A stretch of 64,000 nucleotides of DNA, from contig NZ_CP080590.1 in the NCBI RefSeq assembly GCF_019504385.1, positions 2,708,001 to 2,772,000 on the forward strand, given 5' to 3'. This DNA is from Devosia salina. GTDB lineage: Bacteria; Pseudomonadota; Alphaproteobacteria; Rhizobiales; Devosiaceae. The notes under the pieces are model-generated. The model did no database searches. It had not been told where the DNA came from and saw nothing but the letters and a program-made list of their open reading frames with translations. The position numbers were made by a program, and so were the translations under genes. Numbering within the stretch: position 1 is the first letter of the stretch; the number at the start of each line of letters is the position of its first letter. Below, piece by piece: positions 34,264-43,015 of this stretch.

Positions 34264-34499
34264 CACGCGGCCTCCTGCTTGGCATTGAAGCGCTCGAAAA
34301 TCCGGCGCCCCTCCTCGATCGCGCGGTCGTAGGCGTCTTCGATCTCGCATGCAGGCATTGTGAGCGTGAAGTCGATGCTGGGCCCCGGGAACATGGCCCC
34401 GCGGGTGCGCTTCAGCGTCTCGATGGTTGCAGAGACATTGCAGTCGTCACCTTCGATGATGACGCGGTCGACTGTGGTCTGGACGTGCAGAAACATCAC
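34263..34499 (-). CDS. small hypothetical phage protein
   Basis: A 78-residue acidic protein (VDRVIIEGDDCNVSATIETL, then EIEDAYDRAIEEGRRIFERF). Its ends overlap both neighbours by 1-4 bp, which supports it as a real gene in a tight operon. No function recognised. Confidence 0.5.
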   Translation of the reverse strand: MMFLHVQTTVDRVIIEGDDCNVSATIETLKRTRGAMFPGPSIDFTLTMPACEIEDAYDRAIEEGRRIFERFNAKQEAA

Positions 34500-35434
34500 G
34501 CGGCCTCCTTCTCTGCGGCGCCCATGTCAGGCACCTCGATCGCGTCGATCTCAAGGACCGGCAGCCCGATGAGACGGCGGTGCACGCTGCGGAGGCGGCG
34601 GACATCGTCGTCGCAATAGTCCACGACATCGTCGATGCGACCATCGCGGACAAGGTCCCACACCTGTGAGCCGTCGACGCCCGTCTTGCCCGGCAAGCTC
34701 AGGGCCTTGCAAAGGCGATCGAGGCCGATCCGATTGCCGTGCCCGGCCCAGGCGGTCATGGTGTCGAAGACGCGATCGGTGTCCCATGGACGGGCGTCTA
34801 CCGGCCACCAGCTCGGCGGGGTGACACCAAGGATTATGGCGCGCTGCCAGATGTAACGGATGTCAAAACCGGCGTGGTGCGCGACGACGACTGGGACGAC
34901 GCGATGACGCTGCATTTCCAGACGGACGGAATCGATGTCGCTACGACCCTGCTCGACGAGCGATGCCAGCGCCAGGTCCTTGGCGTGCTCGGACAGCATG
35001 CTTTCCAGGCCTTCGAAAAGAGCCTGAAGCATACCCTTTTCGGCGTCGGCAGAAAGGTCATGCGCCCAGATGCAATGGACATCGCGGTCCGCGAGAGCGG
35101 CACTGGCGCACACGATCTGACCAGTGCTGGCGTCGAGGGCGGTGCGTCGGTATTCCGTGTTGATGTCAGACTTAGACTTCTCGACAGCGTCAACGTAGTC
35201 CTCGACAGCCTTGACACGCTTCTTTTCGAGATCGGCGGCGATTTTTGCGGGATCAGTCAGGCGCTTGTCCGCCTCGATCGCGGTCAGATCCGGTTCGGCA
35301 ACCATATGCTTCGCGCGAATGGCGTCGAGCACGGCCGGATCCTGGCTCGGTATGGTTTCGATGTCGATGTAGAGATAGAGCGCGGTCTGGCCCTGCCGCG
35401 ACATCTGCTCATAATGAGAAAAGCTGTGGGTCAT
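34496..35434 (-). CDS. 3'-5' exonuclease, DnaQ/PolB-like
   Basis: A 312-residue protein with the DEDD-type exonuclease layout: YLYIDIETIPSQDP (DxE) near residue 23, VVAHHAGFDIRYIWQRA (the second Asp, about residue 190), and a C-terminal VDYCDDDVRRL block with the final Asp. It resembles predicted PolB-like 3'-5' exonucleases. It probably works in phage replication or repair. Confidence 0.75.
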   Translation of the reverse strand: MTHSFSHYEQMSRQGQTALYLYIDIETIPSQDPAVLDAIRAKHMVAEPDLTAIEADKRLTDPAKIAADLEKKRVKAVEDYVDAVEKSKSDINTEYRRTALDASTGQIVCASAALADRDVHCIWAHDLSADAEKGMLQALFEGLESMLSEHAKDLALASLVEQGRSDIDSVRLEMQRHRVVPVVVAHHAGFDIRYIWQRAIILGVTPPSWWPVDARPWDTDRVFDTMTAWAGHGNRIGLDRLCKALSLPGKTGVDGSQVWDLVRDGRIDDVVDYCDDDVRRLRSVHRRLIGLPVLEIDAIEVPDMGAAEKEAA

Positions 35435-35925
35435 TCTGCGTGCGCTCCTGTCAAATAGGCACCGAAAGAAAGGGGCTTCGAGAACTCAAGCAGGCTGAAA
35501 TCAACTAGCTCGACCGCCCACGAGGGCAGCCGCGGACGTTCTTGCGACTCCATCGCGACCAGAGCATCCCAAGCGGCCCGGCGGTGAGCCGCGATCTGAT
35601 AGAAGATGCGGTCTCCGTGCCCGTCGACAATGTCGTCGATGAAGAAGCGGCCGCTCGGGCGCGCCTTGGCCGGCATCAACCCGCTCTCGCGCAGAATCTT
35701 GTCGCGGTAGCGAATGACATGATCGCCGACGCCATAGTGTGCGGCGAGCTCGGAGCGAGAGAGTCCGGCATCTAGGAGCGCAACGATCTGCTCGTCACTG
35801 ACGTCAGCGAGAACGATACCAGCGCCGACGCGTGGCTTGCTTGGGTCAAGACGCGGGCGCGGCTGGGTCAGATCTGGATGGTTGAGTTTGCGGTACCCGG
35901 GGCGGGCCTGGAGAGCGTGTTCCAT
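35431..35925 (-). CDS. HTH-containing hypothetical phage protein
   Basis: A 164-residue protein with an HTH-like LLDAGLSRSELAAHYGVGDH near residues 51-70. The rest is unrecognised. ATGA overlap with the exonuclease gene. Possibly a DNA-binding accessory protein. Confidence 0.5.
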   Translation of the reverse strand: MEHALQARPGYRKLNHPDLTQPRPRLDPSKPRVGAGIVLADVSDEQIVALLDAGLSRSELAAHYGVGDHVIRYRDKILRESGLMPAKARPSGRFFIDDIVDGHGDRIFYQIAAHRRAAWDALVAMESQERPRLPSWAVELVDFSLLEFSKPLSFGAYLTGAHAE

Positions 35926-35937
35926 GACTTGCTCCGG

Positions 35938-36339
35938 TTAGCGGATGTTGGACTGGGGGCGGTCTTCATGCAGGAATGACGGCACCCCGTGCATCCAGCG
36001 GCAGCCGTCTTTCGAGATATAGGGTCCCGTCATGGGCACCAGCTCGCCATCCCAATCGAGGAAATCTGGGTTCGGGTCGACGTAAGGCGTCCTCTCGGCG
36101 ACAGGAGCTGCGGTTTCGATACCTTCGATAACCAAATCACTCTCGACCGCTGGCTCGATGTGCTCGACGACGGTTTCGGCCGTGGGCTCATCAGCTGCGG
36201 GCGTGTCGGCCATCGGGCGAGTGCGTAGGCGGGACTGGCCGCGGTGAAGCCCATAGGTGGTGTCGGGGGAATAGAGCATTTCGGGTCCGGGGCCGCCGAG
36301 GCGGCGAAGGCCGAGAGAACGCTGGGTGGTGGTGGTCAC
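35938..36339 (-). CDS. hypothetical acidic phage protein
   Basis: About 133 residues if it begins at GTG 36339 with GGA upstream; the start is uncertain. The protein is acidic (PTAETVVEHIEPAVESDLVI) with a C-terminal DFLDWDGELVP and YISKDGCRWMHG. Probably the first gene of the leftward operon, reading from the palindromic operator region. Confidence 0.4.
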   Translation of the reverse strand: MTTTTQRSLGLRRLGGPGPEMLYSPDTTYGLHRGQSRLRTRPMADTPAADEPTAETVVEHIEPAVESDLVIEGIETAAPVAERTPYVDPNPDFLDWDGELVPMTGPYISKDGCRWMHGVPSFLHEDRPQSNIR

Positions 36340-36539
36340 TGCAAGAATCCTTGAATTCCATGTCCTGCAAAAACGGTCGCTCGAACATTCGCATATCACA
36401 AGCATAAAGTGACAAAATCTGAGTAACAGGCAGGTGTTTCAAAGTTTGAAGGATTGTCATTGTCAATTCGTCCCTCGACAGGGATTCGTCAAAGCCAGCA
36501 ATTCTGCGGGTTTCCGCGTGTCAACATTGCCACTTTGGA

Positions 36540-36564
36540 AATGTGAACAATCATTGTTCACATT
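36540..36564. promoter_or_regulatory. perfect 25-bp palindrome, likely repressor operator
   Basis: Arms of 12 bases (AATGTGAACAAT and its complement) flank a central C. It lies between the leftward phage operon and the rightward gene at 36637, the place for a phage immunity or early-control operator. Confidence 0.75.
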
Positions 36565-36636
36565 CGCTACCACGTTCTTTCTTGCCAGCGCTCGGTCTAC
36601 TCTCGCACAAGCCATCTAGGCAAAGGAGAGACGACA

Positions 36637-37113
36637 ATGGACAGGATAATCGCGGCAATCGGAGCCGCACTCAGAGCAATCGGCAGGACGGTCTGGGTGA
36701 CGTGCAAGAAAACGGGTCGGTTGGTCATGCATCTGATCCCGGACTTCGGGGCCGGTGCACCCTTGCCGGCTGCGGCAGTTCAGCGCCGGAGCAATGACAA
36801 CGGCGCCCGCCAGGTAACAGCGCCCACCGGTGCCGCGCTTGCAGTGAAGACGCTGGCGCAGCGCATGGCGGCGGGCACGGTGACAATGCAGGACATGCAT
36901 AATGTGCCGGCGGACACGGTGAAATGGATGAGCCAGCTCGATCACATCCAGCTCTGCAAGCTCATCTGCGTCGAGGACCTGGGTGGGTACATGTCCGGCC
37001 GCAGGGAAGTCCGCGGGCTGCCAGCCTACCTGCAGATGCAAGAGCGTCCGTCGAAAAGCCGGACAGCAGAGCGGGAAATGGCGCACACGCCGATCGCAGC
37101 ACTCGCGATCTGA
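36637..37113 (+). CDS. hypothetical phage protein
   Basis: A 158-residue basic protein with an N-terminal hydrophobic helix (DRIIAAIGAALRAIGRTVWV) and a C-terminal helical part containing MSQLDHIQLCKLICVEDLGG. Good ribosome binding site (AAAGGAGAGACG). It is the only rightward gene beside the palindrome, ending in a strong terminator. No family recognised. Confidence 0.5.
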   Translation: MDRIIAAIGAALRAIGRTVWVTCKKTGRLVMHLIPDFGAGAPLPAAAVQRRSNDNGARQVTAPTGAALAVKTLAQRMAAGTVTMQDMHNVPADTVKWMSQLDHIQLCKLICVEDLGGYMSGRREVRGLPAYLQMQERPSKSRTAEREMAHTPIAALAI

Positions 37114-37123
37114 TCAAAGCAAA

Positions 37124-37148
37124 GGGCCCGAGATCATCTCTCGGGCCC
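37124..37148. terminator. bidirectional rho-independent-type terminator
   Basis: GGGCCCGAGA and TCTCGGGCCC form a perfect 10-bp stem around TCATC, followed by TAATT; reading leftward it is followed by CTTTGC. It separates convergent genes. Confidence 0.75.
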
Positions 37149-37175
37149 TAATTCATTCTGGCGGTGGCGGCAGAG

Positions 37176-37367
37176 TCAGTGCCGCTTGTTGAGCTGGTAT
37201 TCGGCGAAGACACGGGCTTTGCGCTCGTCGGCGAGCTCTTCCTGGGCGTCGGTGAGGAGCGCGCGCAGACGCCTGATTTCGTTGTTGGCTTTGGTGATCT
37301 CTCGGGCCGCGTGTGACCTGTCCTGGTCATTGTGCATCATGAGCAGGATCTCAGAATCCGAAAACAT
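37176..37367 (-). CDS. small coiled-coil protein
   Basis: About 63 residues from ATG 37367 with GAGGAGCGAGG upstream. ITKANNEIRRLRALLTDAQE and the following ELADERKARVFAEYQL are a strong coiled coil. Ten bases downstream of the preceding gene; probably co-transcribed. Function unknown. Confidence 0.55.
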   Translation of the reverse strand: MFSDSEILLMMHNDQDRSHAAREITKANNEIRRLRALLTDAQEELADERKARVFAEYQLNKRH

Positions 37368-37377
37368 GCCTCGCTCC

Positions 37378-38373
37378 TCACCACTCAATGACGTTCTGCC
37401 GCAGACCATATTCGACAGCCGTTGAAGAAGGTCCTGGGGAAACTGTCGAATTTGAACTATCGCCCATTTTTTCTAAGATGTCCGGGGCGGGAACGACAGA
37501 AAGTGGTACTGCGGCGTCCAGCGCTGCGCGTGAGACAGGGACCGGTGTTGCGGGCCTAGTGGCCGGCATTGGATACCCGCGGGGCTTGCGCTTCCTGCGT
37601 CCACCCAGCTCACCGCCAGCAGTCTCGATCGCGTCGAGCGTGGCTTCGACATCGGGCACATGGATCGTGACTTCGATGTCGCGTATCCGGCCAGTCGATG
37701 GCGCGACCCGGGGCATCAGAGTCACCTCGTAGTCTGTAAAGCTGGTGATTTCGTCTGCGACCTGGGAAAGAACGCGACCAGCGATCTGAGAGGGCTTCAT
37801 CGATGCCGGCAAATCCAGAGCTTCGATGATGACCTGGAGTGGGACGCGGATCTTCACCTTGCGCGCAGTGTCGACCACTTTCCAGGCACGCGGGTAGTCA
37901 CCCACCGACCACGCCAGCACCCGCATCATCATCGACACGGTGTATCTGCTGTCAGCGAGCTCGAGCAACCGACGAGGCAGGAATACGACGTCCCCAGAGC
38001 GATCAGTGAAGGCGTCGACGAGATCCTGGTCCACGATCACAGAGATCTCGCCAGCTGCAGTCTTGTGACGACGCGGCCAGGCGCCCTGACCACCCATGGT
38101 CTCAAAGGGGACGCACGGTGCTGGCCGACCACAGATCGTGAGATGATAAAGACGCGCCCAGCGCCCGTTCTCGCGCTCGATCGTGTCGGACCTCTTTATG
38201 AAAAGCGCTTCCCGGGTCCTCTCGTCTGAGATCAGGACCTCGCCGGCTTCCCCACGATCTACGGACTGCATAAGGAGCGCCAGTGCCCACGCGATGTCAC
38301 GACCAGTGCACGTTCCCTCGACCTTGAACTCGGCTGCTGTCTGAGCAGGTATGGGGATCAGTTCTGGGAGCAT
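37378..38373 (-). CDS. unknown protein, possible replication or DNA-binding protein
   Basis: About 331 residues from ATG 38373 with AGAGGTCCCG upstream. It has ALALLMQSVDRGEAGEVLIS, a winged-helix-like RLLELADSRYTVSMMMRVLA, RKVKIRVPLQVIIEALDLP, and a C-terminal linker with GGRRKRKPRG followed by a disordered Pro/Ser tail. The text is compatible with a replication initiator or phage regulatory protein, but I cannot assign a family. It reads away from the GATC-rich non-coding stretch, a common place for an initiator next to its origin. Confidence 0.45.
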   Translation of the reverse strand: MLPELIPIPAQTAAEFKVEGTCTGRDIAWALALLMQSVDRGEAGEVLISDERTREALFIKRSDTIERENGRWARLYHLTICGRPAPCVPFETMGGQGAWPRRHKTAAGEISVIVDQDLVDAFTDRSGDVVFLPRRLLELADSRYTVSMMMRVLAWSVGDYPRAWKVVDTARKVKIRVPLQVIIEALDLPASMKPSQIAGRVLSQVADEITSFTDYEVTLMPRVAPSTGRIRDIEVTIHVPDVEATLDAIETAGGELGGRRKRKPRGYPMPATRPATPVPVSRAALDAAVPLSVVPAPDILEKMGDSSNSTVSPGPSSTAVEYGLRQNVIEW

Positions 38374-38397
38374 CGGGACCTCTAACGGCGATATCGA

Positions 38398-39016
38398 GAT
38401 CAAAGATGAGGGGGATCCTCGCGTACATCAAGTGTCTCACCCTCGATTTCTTAAACAATTGCAGGATAACGACGAATTACCGATCTGGTGACACGTGCCG
38501 GTGCCCTATAAAGAAAGAATAGGAATCTGGGATTCCGAGGGTGCTTTGCACCTATAGGATTCCAGTCCGCTCCGCGGTTCTGGGATCACTAGGGCCGCAG
38601 GGCGGCTATGGGGTGACAAGGCTAGACCGGAGGTCATTTGCGACCCTGCGATCACTGGAACCGATACAGGGATTACAGATGGCCTCCGGCCCAGGTGAGC
38701 CTAGGTGCCCGTTTAGGGCCTGCGATCCCCGTACCGGGTTTCGATGTCCTGCTGGACGGATGTCCGACCGATCATCTCGAGATAGGTATCGATCCCCAGG
38801 TGTCGATCATTACCCTGTCGATCTGGATGGGGTCTGGAGGCTCGAAACGAAGATGTCGGTACGGATCCCTCACCCAAGGGGTTTTTTGGGTCTCCACGAT
38901 GGCTCCAGATCGACGATCCTGTTCCGGTCGAGACCGATCCGGCGATGCCGTTTGGTCCGAGGTCGAGAGTCTAGATTGATCGACGAGAATGCGGGCCTGG
39001 CGGCCCGAAACGGATC
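38398..39016. other. GATC-rich non-coding region, possible replication origin
   Basis: The 840 bp from 38404 to 39244 hold no convincing gene. GATC occurs 16 times between 38398 and 39016, against about two expected at this GC content, often inside CGATC. Three GANTC sites also sit between 38523 and 38562. Candidate roles are an origin or partition region for the element. Confidence 0.5.
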
Positions 39017-39244
39017 GTGGGCATTGCGGCCCGTTTCTGTGTCGGCTCCGCGTTGCTACGCCTCCGTGCGGGGTTCAGATGGGGCTTTTGGGAACGATGC
39101 TCTGGGGATTCCTGGGCACGGGGCCTCTCTTCCCGATAGCACAGACAGCGCGAAGCGCCGCTGGAGCGCCGGACAGCGCCACGGCGTGGATTTGGTACGG
39201 CGTACCCACTTGTGGCTTGCGACGATCCTCGTCATCGTCGGGGC

Positions 39245-39736
39245 ATGATGACCGCGACCGACAGCGCGATGAAGCCCGACCTGCCGATGACCCGGCCGGC
39301 GCGCATTGCCGCATCCAGGCGTAGGAAAGCGGAGAAGACGCGTGAGTGGCGGGCGATGCGCAGCGCTATCGGCTGGCCGGAAGCCCGGAAGGTCGATGCC
39401 GCGATCTCGGAAGCAACGAGCTTCTGCCTGCGGCCGGAATACGCGATGCACGATGGTGAAGGTGTGTACATCAGTGTGACACGTCTCTTCCGTGTCGCGG
39501 TACTGGTCCTCATGCGGGACGGCGCGGACCGAGAAATGTCTCAAGCGGCAGTGCGTGAGCGCCTCCACCCGCCAGCGCGCTTTGAAACCGGTGCGGTACC
39601 TTCCATCCAAATGCGTGACGAGGGCTACAGCCCACCGCCGCGGCGCAAAGACCTCACGTGGGACGAAAAAGACATCGCGGTCATGAAAGCCGCTGCTACG
39701 CCGTACCATGGAGTAACGGGGGTGCACTCGACATAG
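39245..39736 (+). CDS. hypothetical phage protein
   Basis: About 163 residues from ATG 39245 or 39248. N-terminal region is basic (RIAASRRRKAEKTREWRAMR), the middle has SVTRLFRVAVLVLMRDGADR and the C-terminus DLTWDEKDIAVM. No family recognised. Solitary rightward gene between the GATC-rich region and a terminator. Confidence 0.45.
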   Translation: MMTATDSAMKPDLPMTRPARIAASRRRKAEKTREWRAMRSAIGWPEARKVDAAISEATSFCLRPEYAMHDGEGVYISVTRLFRVAVLVLMRDGADREMSQAAVRERLHPPARFETGAVPSIQMRDEGYSPPPRRKDLTWDEKDIAVMKAAATPYHGVTGVHST

Positions 39737-39854
39737 GCTGCTACGGCGTGGAGTAGAAAAATCGTCCGCCCCAGTGCCGGACATCGCATACAAGGGCTTG
39801 TGTCATGCGAAACCGCAACATACATTTCGTGGACTAATCTAGTATCGTGACCTC

Positions 39855-39880
39855 AGACGCCCTCCGGGGCGTCTTTTTTT
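39855..39880 (+). terminator. rho-independent terminator
   Basis: AGACGCCC and GGGCGTCT form the stem around a 4-nt loop, followed directly by seven T. It ends the transcript of the gene at 39245. Confidence 0.85.
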
Positions 39881-39938
39881 GCCTAGCAGGCCACGAGTTA
39901 CTTGATTTTGCCAGATCGGATACCGGACGCTTGCGGCT

Positions 39939-40709
39939 ATGGCACGCAAGAGCTCCATCGCCGTCCGTATCAACCCGAGGCAAATCCGCGCTTTCGAGCA
40001 GCGCATGGCCGGCCTGGTCGACGATGCCTCACGCCCTCTCCAGGCCGCTGCCAATGCTGTCGCCAGGGATGCCCGTGACCGCGCCCACAAAGCGATCGAC
40101 CAGGTTTTCGACAAGCCCGAAGCCCTGACCCGCGAAGCGATCTCGGCACGCCAGCCTCACCCTTCCCGCGCATCGGCAGCTACCGGCGTCAGTGCTGCGA
40201 TCGAGATCAAGCCTCTCCAGCACCGTTGGTTGCGGTACGCCCTCGGCGAAGGCGAGCAGACGCGTAACCCGGGTGAGATCGGACCAGCGGACAAGCACGT
40301 CATGATCCCCGTGTGGGATAACCTGCAGTCTGCAGCTGTCCTTGCCTTGGGCATCAATGTGAGCCCTACCGAGGGTGGCAACTTGCCGCCAGGTACGCTG
40401 CAGCGCCTGTTCTCGATGACCGGCCAAGGCGGTGTCCTGTGGTGGGGTCGGGTTCGTGATGGTGGCAAAGAGGGTATATGGGCCAGGACCGCTGAAGGCC
40501 CACGCCTCCTTGTCGCCGCCGAAGAGCGCGTGACCTACGACCCGATCCTGGAAGCGCCATTGCAGAGGCTGTACGCCAGGCCGCACGGGGCTTTGCTGGC
40601 CATGCGCGGACCGAGCTCAAGCGCAACAGGTGGTCCCGATGACCCCTGCAAGCGAAGCGAATGGGCTTTCACTTCGGGTAGCTTGCATTGCAGGCTGGGT
40701 AGGCTGTGA
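39939..40709 (+). CDS. phage tail/virion-like minor protein
   Basis: A 256-residue protein. Its first 110 residues (INPRQIRAFEQRMAGLVDDA, SRPLQAAANAVARDARDRAH) resemble head-tail or minor tail proteins of siphophages, but the similarity is loose. No other structural genes are near, so the element is a remnant or a phage satellite. The last 35 residues run into a repeated sequence, so the C-terminus may not be native. Confidence 0.4.
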   Translation: MARKSSIAVRINPRQIRAFEQRMAGLVDDASRPLQAAANAVARDARDRAHKAIDQVFDKPEALTREAISARQPHPSRASAATGVSAAIEIKPLQHRWLRYALGEGEQTRNPGEIGPADKHVMIPVWDNLQSAAVLALGINVSPTEGGNLPPGTLQRLFSMTGQGGVLWWGRVRDGGKEGIWARTAEGPRLLVAAEERVTYDPILEAPLQRLYARPHGALLAMRGPSSSATGGPDDPCKRSEWAFTSGSLHCRLGRL

Positions 40710-41122
40710 GGGCCTGGAAGCACCGGAAACCGGCATTTCCGAGATGAAGTATTGATTGAAAAGAGTCGAGTAGACCCCAAAATTTCAACCCCTATCACAG
40801 AAATAGCATTCCAAAGCAATACTTATGAATACTATATACTTCTACAATACTACTGTATTACTACTGCTTTCTGGAATACTATGTCTTTGTCACATCTACT
40901 CCAAGCAGGCCAGTATACTTGCAAACATGTCAAGGGAAATCGGATTTCCATCTCCGAATTCTTCGCTCACACATTTGTGATCCCGCATCCCAATTCTGAA
41001 CCCGCTGCTCGCCAGGTCGCAACCTGGATTTCGGCACTACGTGATAAGCGATGGTTATCGCGTAGTGATTGGGAGTCAGACGTCAAATGCAAGCTATGCG
41101 AAGTGAATGGGCGTTGACTTCG
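40652..41122. repeat. pair of 25-nt direct repeats
   Basis: GCGAAG-c/t-GAATGGGC followed by t/g-TT-c/g-ACTTCG occurs at 40652-40676 and 41098-41122, identical at 22 of 25 positions. Both copies follow TGCAAG. They lie at the right edge of the element and may be recombination footprints. Confidence 0.5.
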
Positions 41123-41234
41123 TTTTCGCCGGAAGGGGAACGACTACCGACTCGCGGCTTAGGGGTGGACTGCAGACTGTCAGCTTTGGAGTTGAAATGC
41201 AGGAAAGCAGACCTTCACTGGATTATGTCACCAA
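40710..41234. other. AT-rich intergenic boundary region
   Basis: No supported gene. Positions 40780-40880 are far more AT-rich than the window and contain repeated AATACTAT/TACTACTG text. A 121-codon open frame here does not look like a protein. The region separates the phage-like element from the aldehyde dehydrogenase gene and probably contains the element end. Confidence 0.45.
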
Positions 41235-42674
41235 TCACCCAGCGGCCGTGTACGCCGTCTTCACCACGGTGAAGAATTCGGCTGCATACTTGCCCTGCTC
41301 GCGCGGGCCATAGGACGAGCCCTTGCGGCCACCGAATGGGACATGGAAGTCGACGCCCGCGGTCGGCACGTTGACCATCACCATGCCAGCTTCAGCATTG
41401 CGCTTGAAGTGGGTCGCATACTTGAGCGAGGTGGTGACGATGCCGGCCGAGAGACCGAAATCGGTGTCATTGGCGGTGGCGAGGGCTTCTTCATAGTCCT
41501 TGACGCGGATGACCGAAGCCACCGGCCCAAAGATTTCCTCGCGCGAAATGCGCATCTGGTTGGTCGCTTCGGTGAAGAGCGTCGGCTGCAGGAAGTAGCC
41601 TTCCGTGCCAGCCTTGACCAGTTCGCCACCGGCCGCGAGCTTGGCGCCTTCGGACTTGCCGATAGCGATATAGTCGGTGTCCTGCTTGAGCTGGCTGGGA
41701 TCGACCACCGGACCGATTTCGGTGTTCTTGTCCAGTGCATCCCCGACGCGCAGGTTACGCGTACGCTCGGCCAGGGCTTCGACGAACTTGTCGTGGATGC
41801 CTTCGGTGACGATGACGCGCGACGAGGCCGTGCAGCGCTGGCCGGTCGAGAAGAAGGCCGACTGGGCAACCGATTCAACGGCAACCTTGAGGTCGGCGTC
41901 GTCGAGCACGATGACCGGGTTCTTGCCGCCCATTTCCAGCTGGAACTTGCGACCGACCTCGATCGAAGCGGCAGCAACGCGCTTGCCGGTACCCACCGAA
42001 CCGGTGAAGGAGATGGCGGTGACATGCTTGCTGTCGAGCATGGTCTGGCCGACGACCGAACCCTTGCCCATGACGAGGTTCAGCACGCCCTTGGGCAGGC
42101 CGGCGCGGACGAGAATGTCGACGATCGCCCAGGTCGAGCCGGGAACGAGATCAGCCGGCTTGATCAGGACGGTATTGCCATAGGCCAAGGCCGGAGCAAT
42201 CTTCCAAGTCGGGATGGCGATCGGGAAGTTCCACGGCGTGATGATGCCGATGACACCGAAAGGCTCACGGGTGATTTCGACACCAACGCCGGGACGAACC
42301 GATGGGAGCACTTCGCCAGCGAGGCGCAGCACTTCACCGGCGAAGAAGTCGAAAATCTGCGCGGCGCGGGTCACTTCGCCAATGCCTTCCGGCAGTGTCT
42401 TGCCCTCTTCGCGCGACAGGAGTTCGCCGAGCTCGGCTTTGCGCGCGAGGATTTCCTGCGATGCCTTGGAGAGAATGGCATGGCGTTCGAGAATGCCCGA
42501 GCGCGACCAGGCCGGGAAAGCGGCCTTGGCAGCGGCGATGGCCTGCTTGGTTTCCTCCGCCGTGGCGCGGGCATAGACGCCCACTACTTCAGCCGTATTT
42601 GACGGATTGATATTTTCCACGCCGTCCGAGCCAACCCATTCCCCGTCGATCAGGTTCTTGTGCAGTTCAGCCAT
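41235..42674 (-). CDS. aldehyde dehydrogenase (2-oxoglutarate semialdehyde dehydrogenase-like)
   Basis: About 479 residues from ATG 42674 with GAGAGG upstream. It has the NAD(P) and catalytic motifs ITPWNFPIAIPTWKIAPALA, FTGSVGTGK, LEMGGKNPVIV (catalytic Glu) and FSTGQRCTASSR (catalytic Cys). The text is closest to alpha-ketoglutaric semialdehyde dehydrogenases, which close several sugar-acid pathways. It is the last gene of the leftward catabolic operon that starts near 46001. Confidence 0.85.
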   Translation of the reverse strand: MAELHKNLIDGEWVGSDGVENINPSNTAEVVGVYARATAEETKQAIAAAKAAFPAWSRSGILERHAILSKASQEILARKAELGELLSREEGKTLPEGIGEVTRAAQIFDFFAGEVLRLAGEVLPSVRPGVGVEITREPFGVIGIITPWNFPIAIPTWKIAPALAYGNTVLIKPADLVPGSTWAIVDILVRAGLPKGVLNLVMGKGSVVGQTMLDSKHVTAISFTGSVGTGKRVAAASIEVGRKFQLEMGGKNPVIVLDDADLKVAVESVAQSAFFSTGQRCTASSRVIVTEGIHDKFVEALAERTRNLRVGDALDKNTEIGPVVDPSQLKQDTDYIAIGKSEGAKLAAGGELVKAGTEGYFLQPTLFTEATNQMRISREEIFGPVASVIRVKDYEEALATANDTDFGLSAGIVTTSLKYATHFKRNAEAGMVMVNVPTAGVDFHVPFGGRKGSSYGPREQGKYAAEFFTVVKTAYTAAG

Positions 42675-42724
42675 TCTTTTGCCTCTCAAAAGGGGAATAG
42701 GGGAGTCTGGTCTCGCAGCTCACG

Positions 42725-43015
42725 TCACGCCGCGGGCCACTGCACCCTGCGATAGGGGGAAATATCGACGTCTCCCCAGACCTTGTGATGCACGAAGACT
42801 TCGGCATCGAGATAGGCCCGAACGCCATCCATATCATCGGCCTCGAGGATGACCACCGATCCGACGATGTGGCCCTCGGAGTCCAGCCGGGCGCCGGCAT
42901 CGAACACTCTGCCCTCGGCCTTCAGACGGTAGAGCATCTCAAGATGCTCGCTGCGCAGGCTGCTGCGCAGGTCGCGGGTGTCCGGCCGGTCGGAGGCCTG
43001 GATTAGAAACAGCAT
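42725..43015 (-). CDS. YciI-like protein
   Basis: A 96-residue ferredoxin-fold protein of the YCII group: MLFLIQASDRPDTRDLRSSL, RSEHLEMLYRLKAEGRVFDA, LEADDMDGVRAYLDA and DISPYRRV. Such proteins sit in catabolic operons; some act as dehydrochlorinases or lactone isomerases, most are unassigned. It directly follows the SnoaL-like gene with no gap. Confidence 0.8.
   Translation of the reverse strand: MLFLIQASDRPDTRDLRSSLRSEHLEMLYRLKAEGRVFDAGARLDSEGHIVGSVVILEADDMDGVRAYLDAEVFVHHKVWGDVDISPYRRVQWPAA

Noticed and set aside
38541..39248. A 235-codon open frame in the GATC-rich region
   Set aside because: The predicted text is Arg/Ser/Gly rich with no predicted fold or motif, has no ribosome binding site, and is better explained by GC-rich chance openness.
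40752..41117. A 121-codon open frame across the AT-rich boundary
   Set aside because: Codon use follows the AT-rich block, no family resemblance, and its end lies in a repeated sequence.
41343..42602. A 419-codon frame antisense to the aldehyde dehydrogenase
   Set aside because: Typical antisense shadow of a GC-rich gene; the sense strand has full family motifs.
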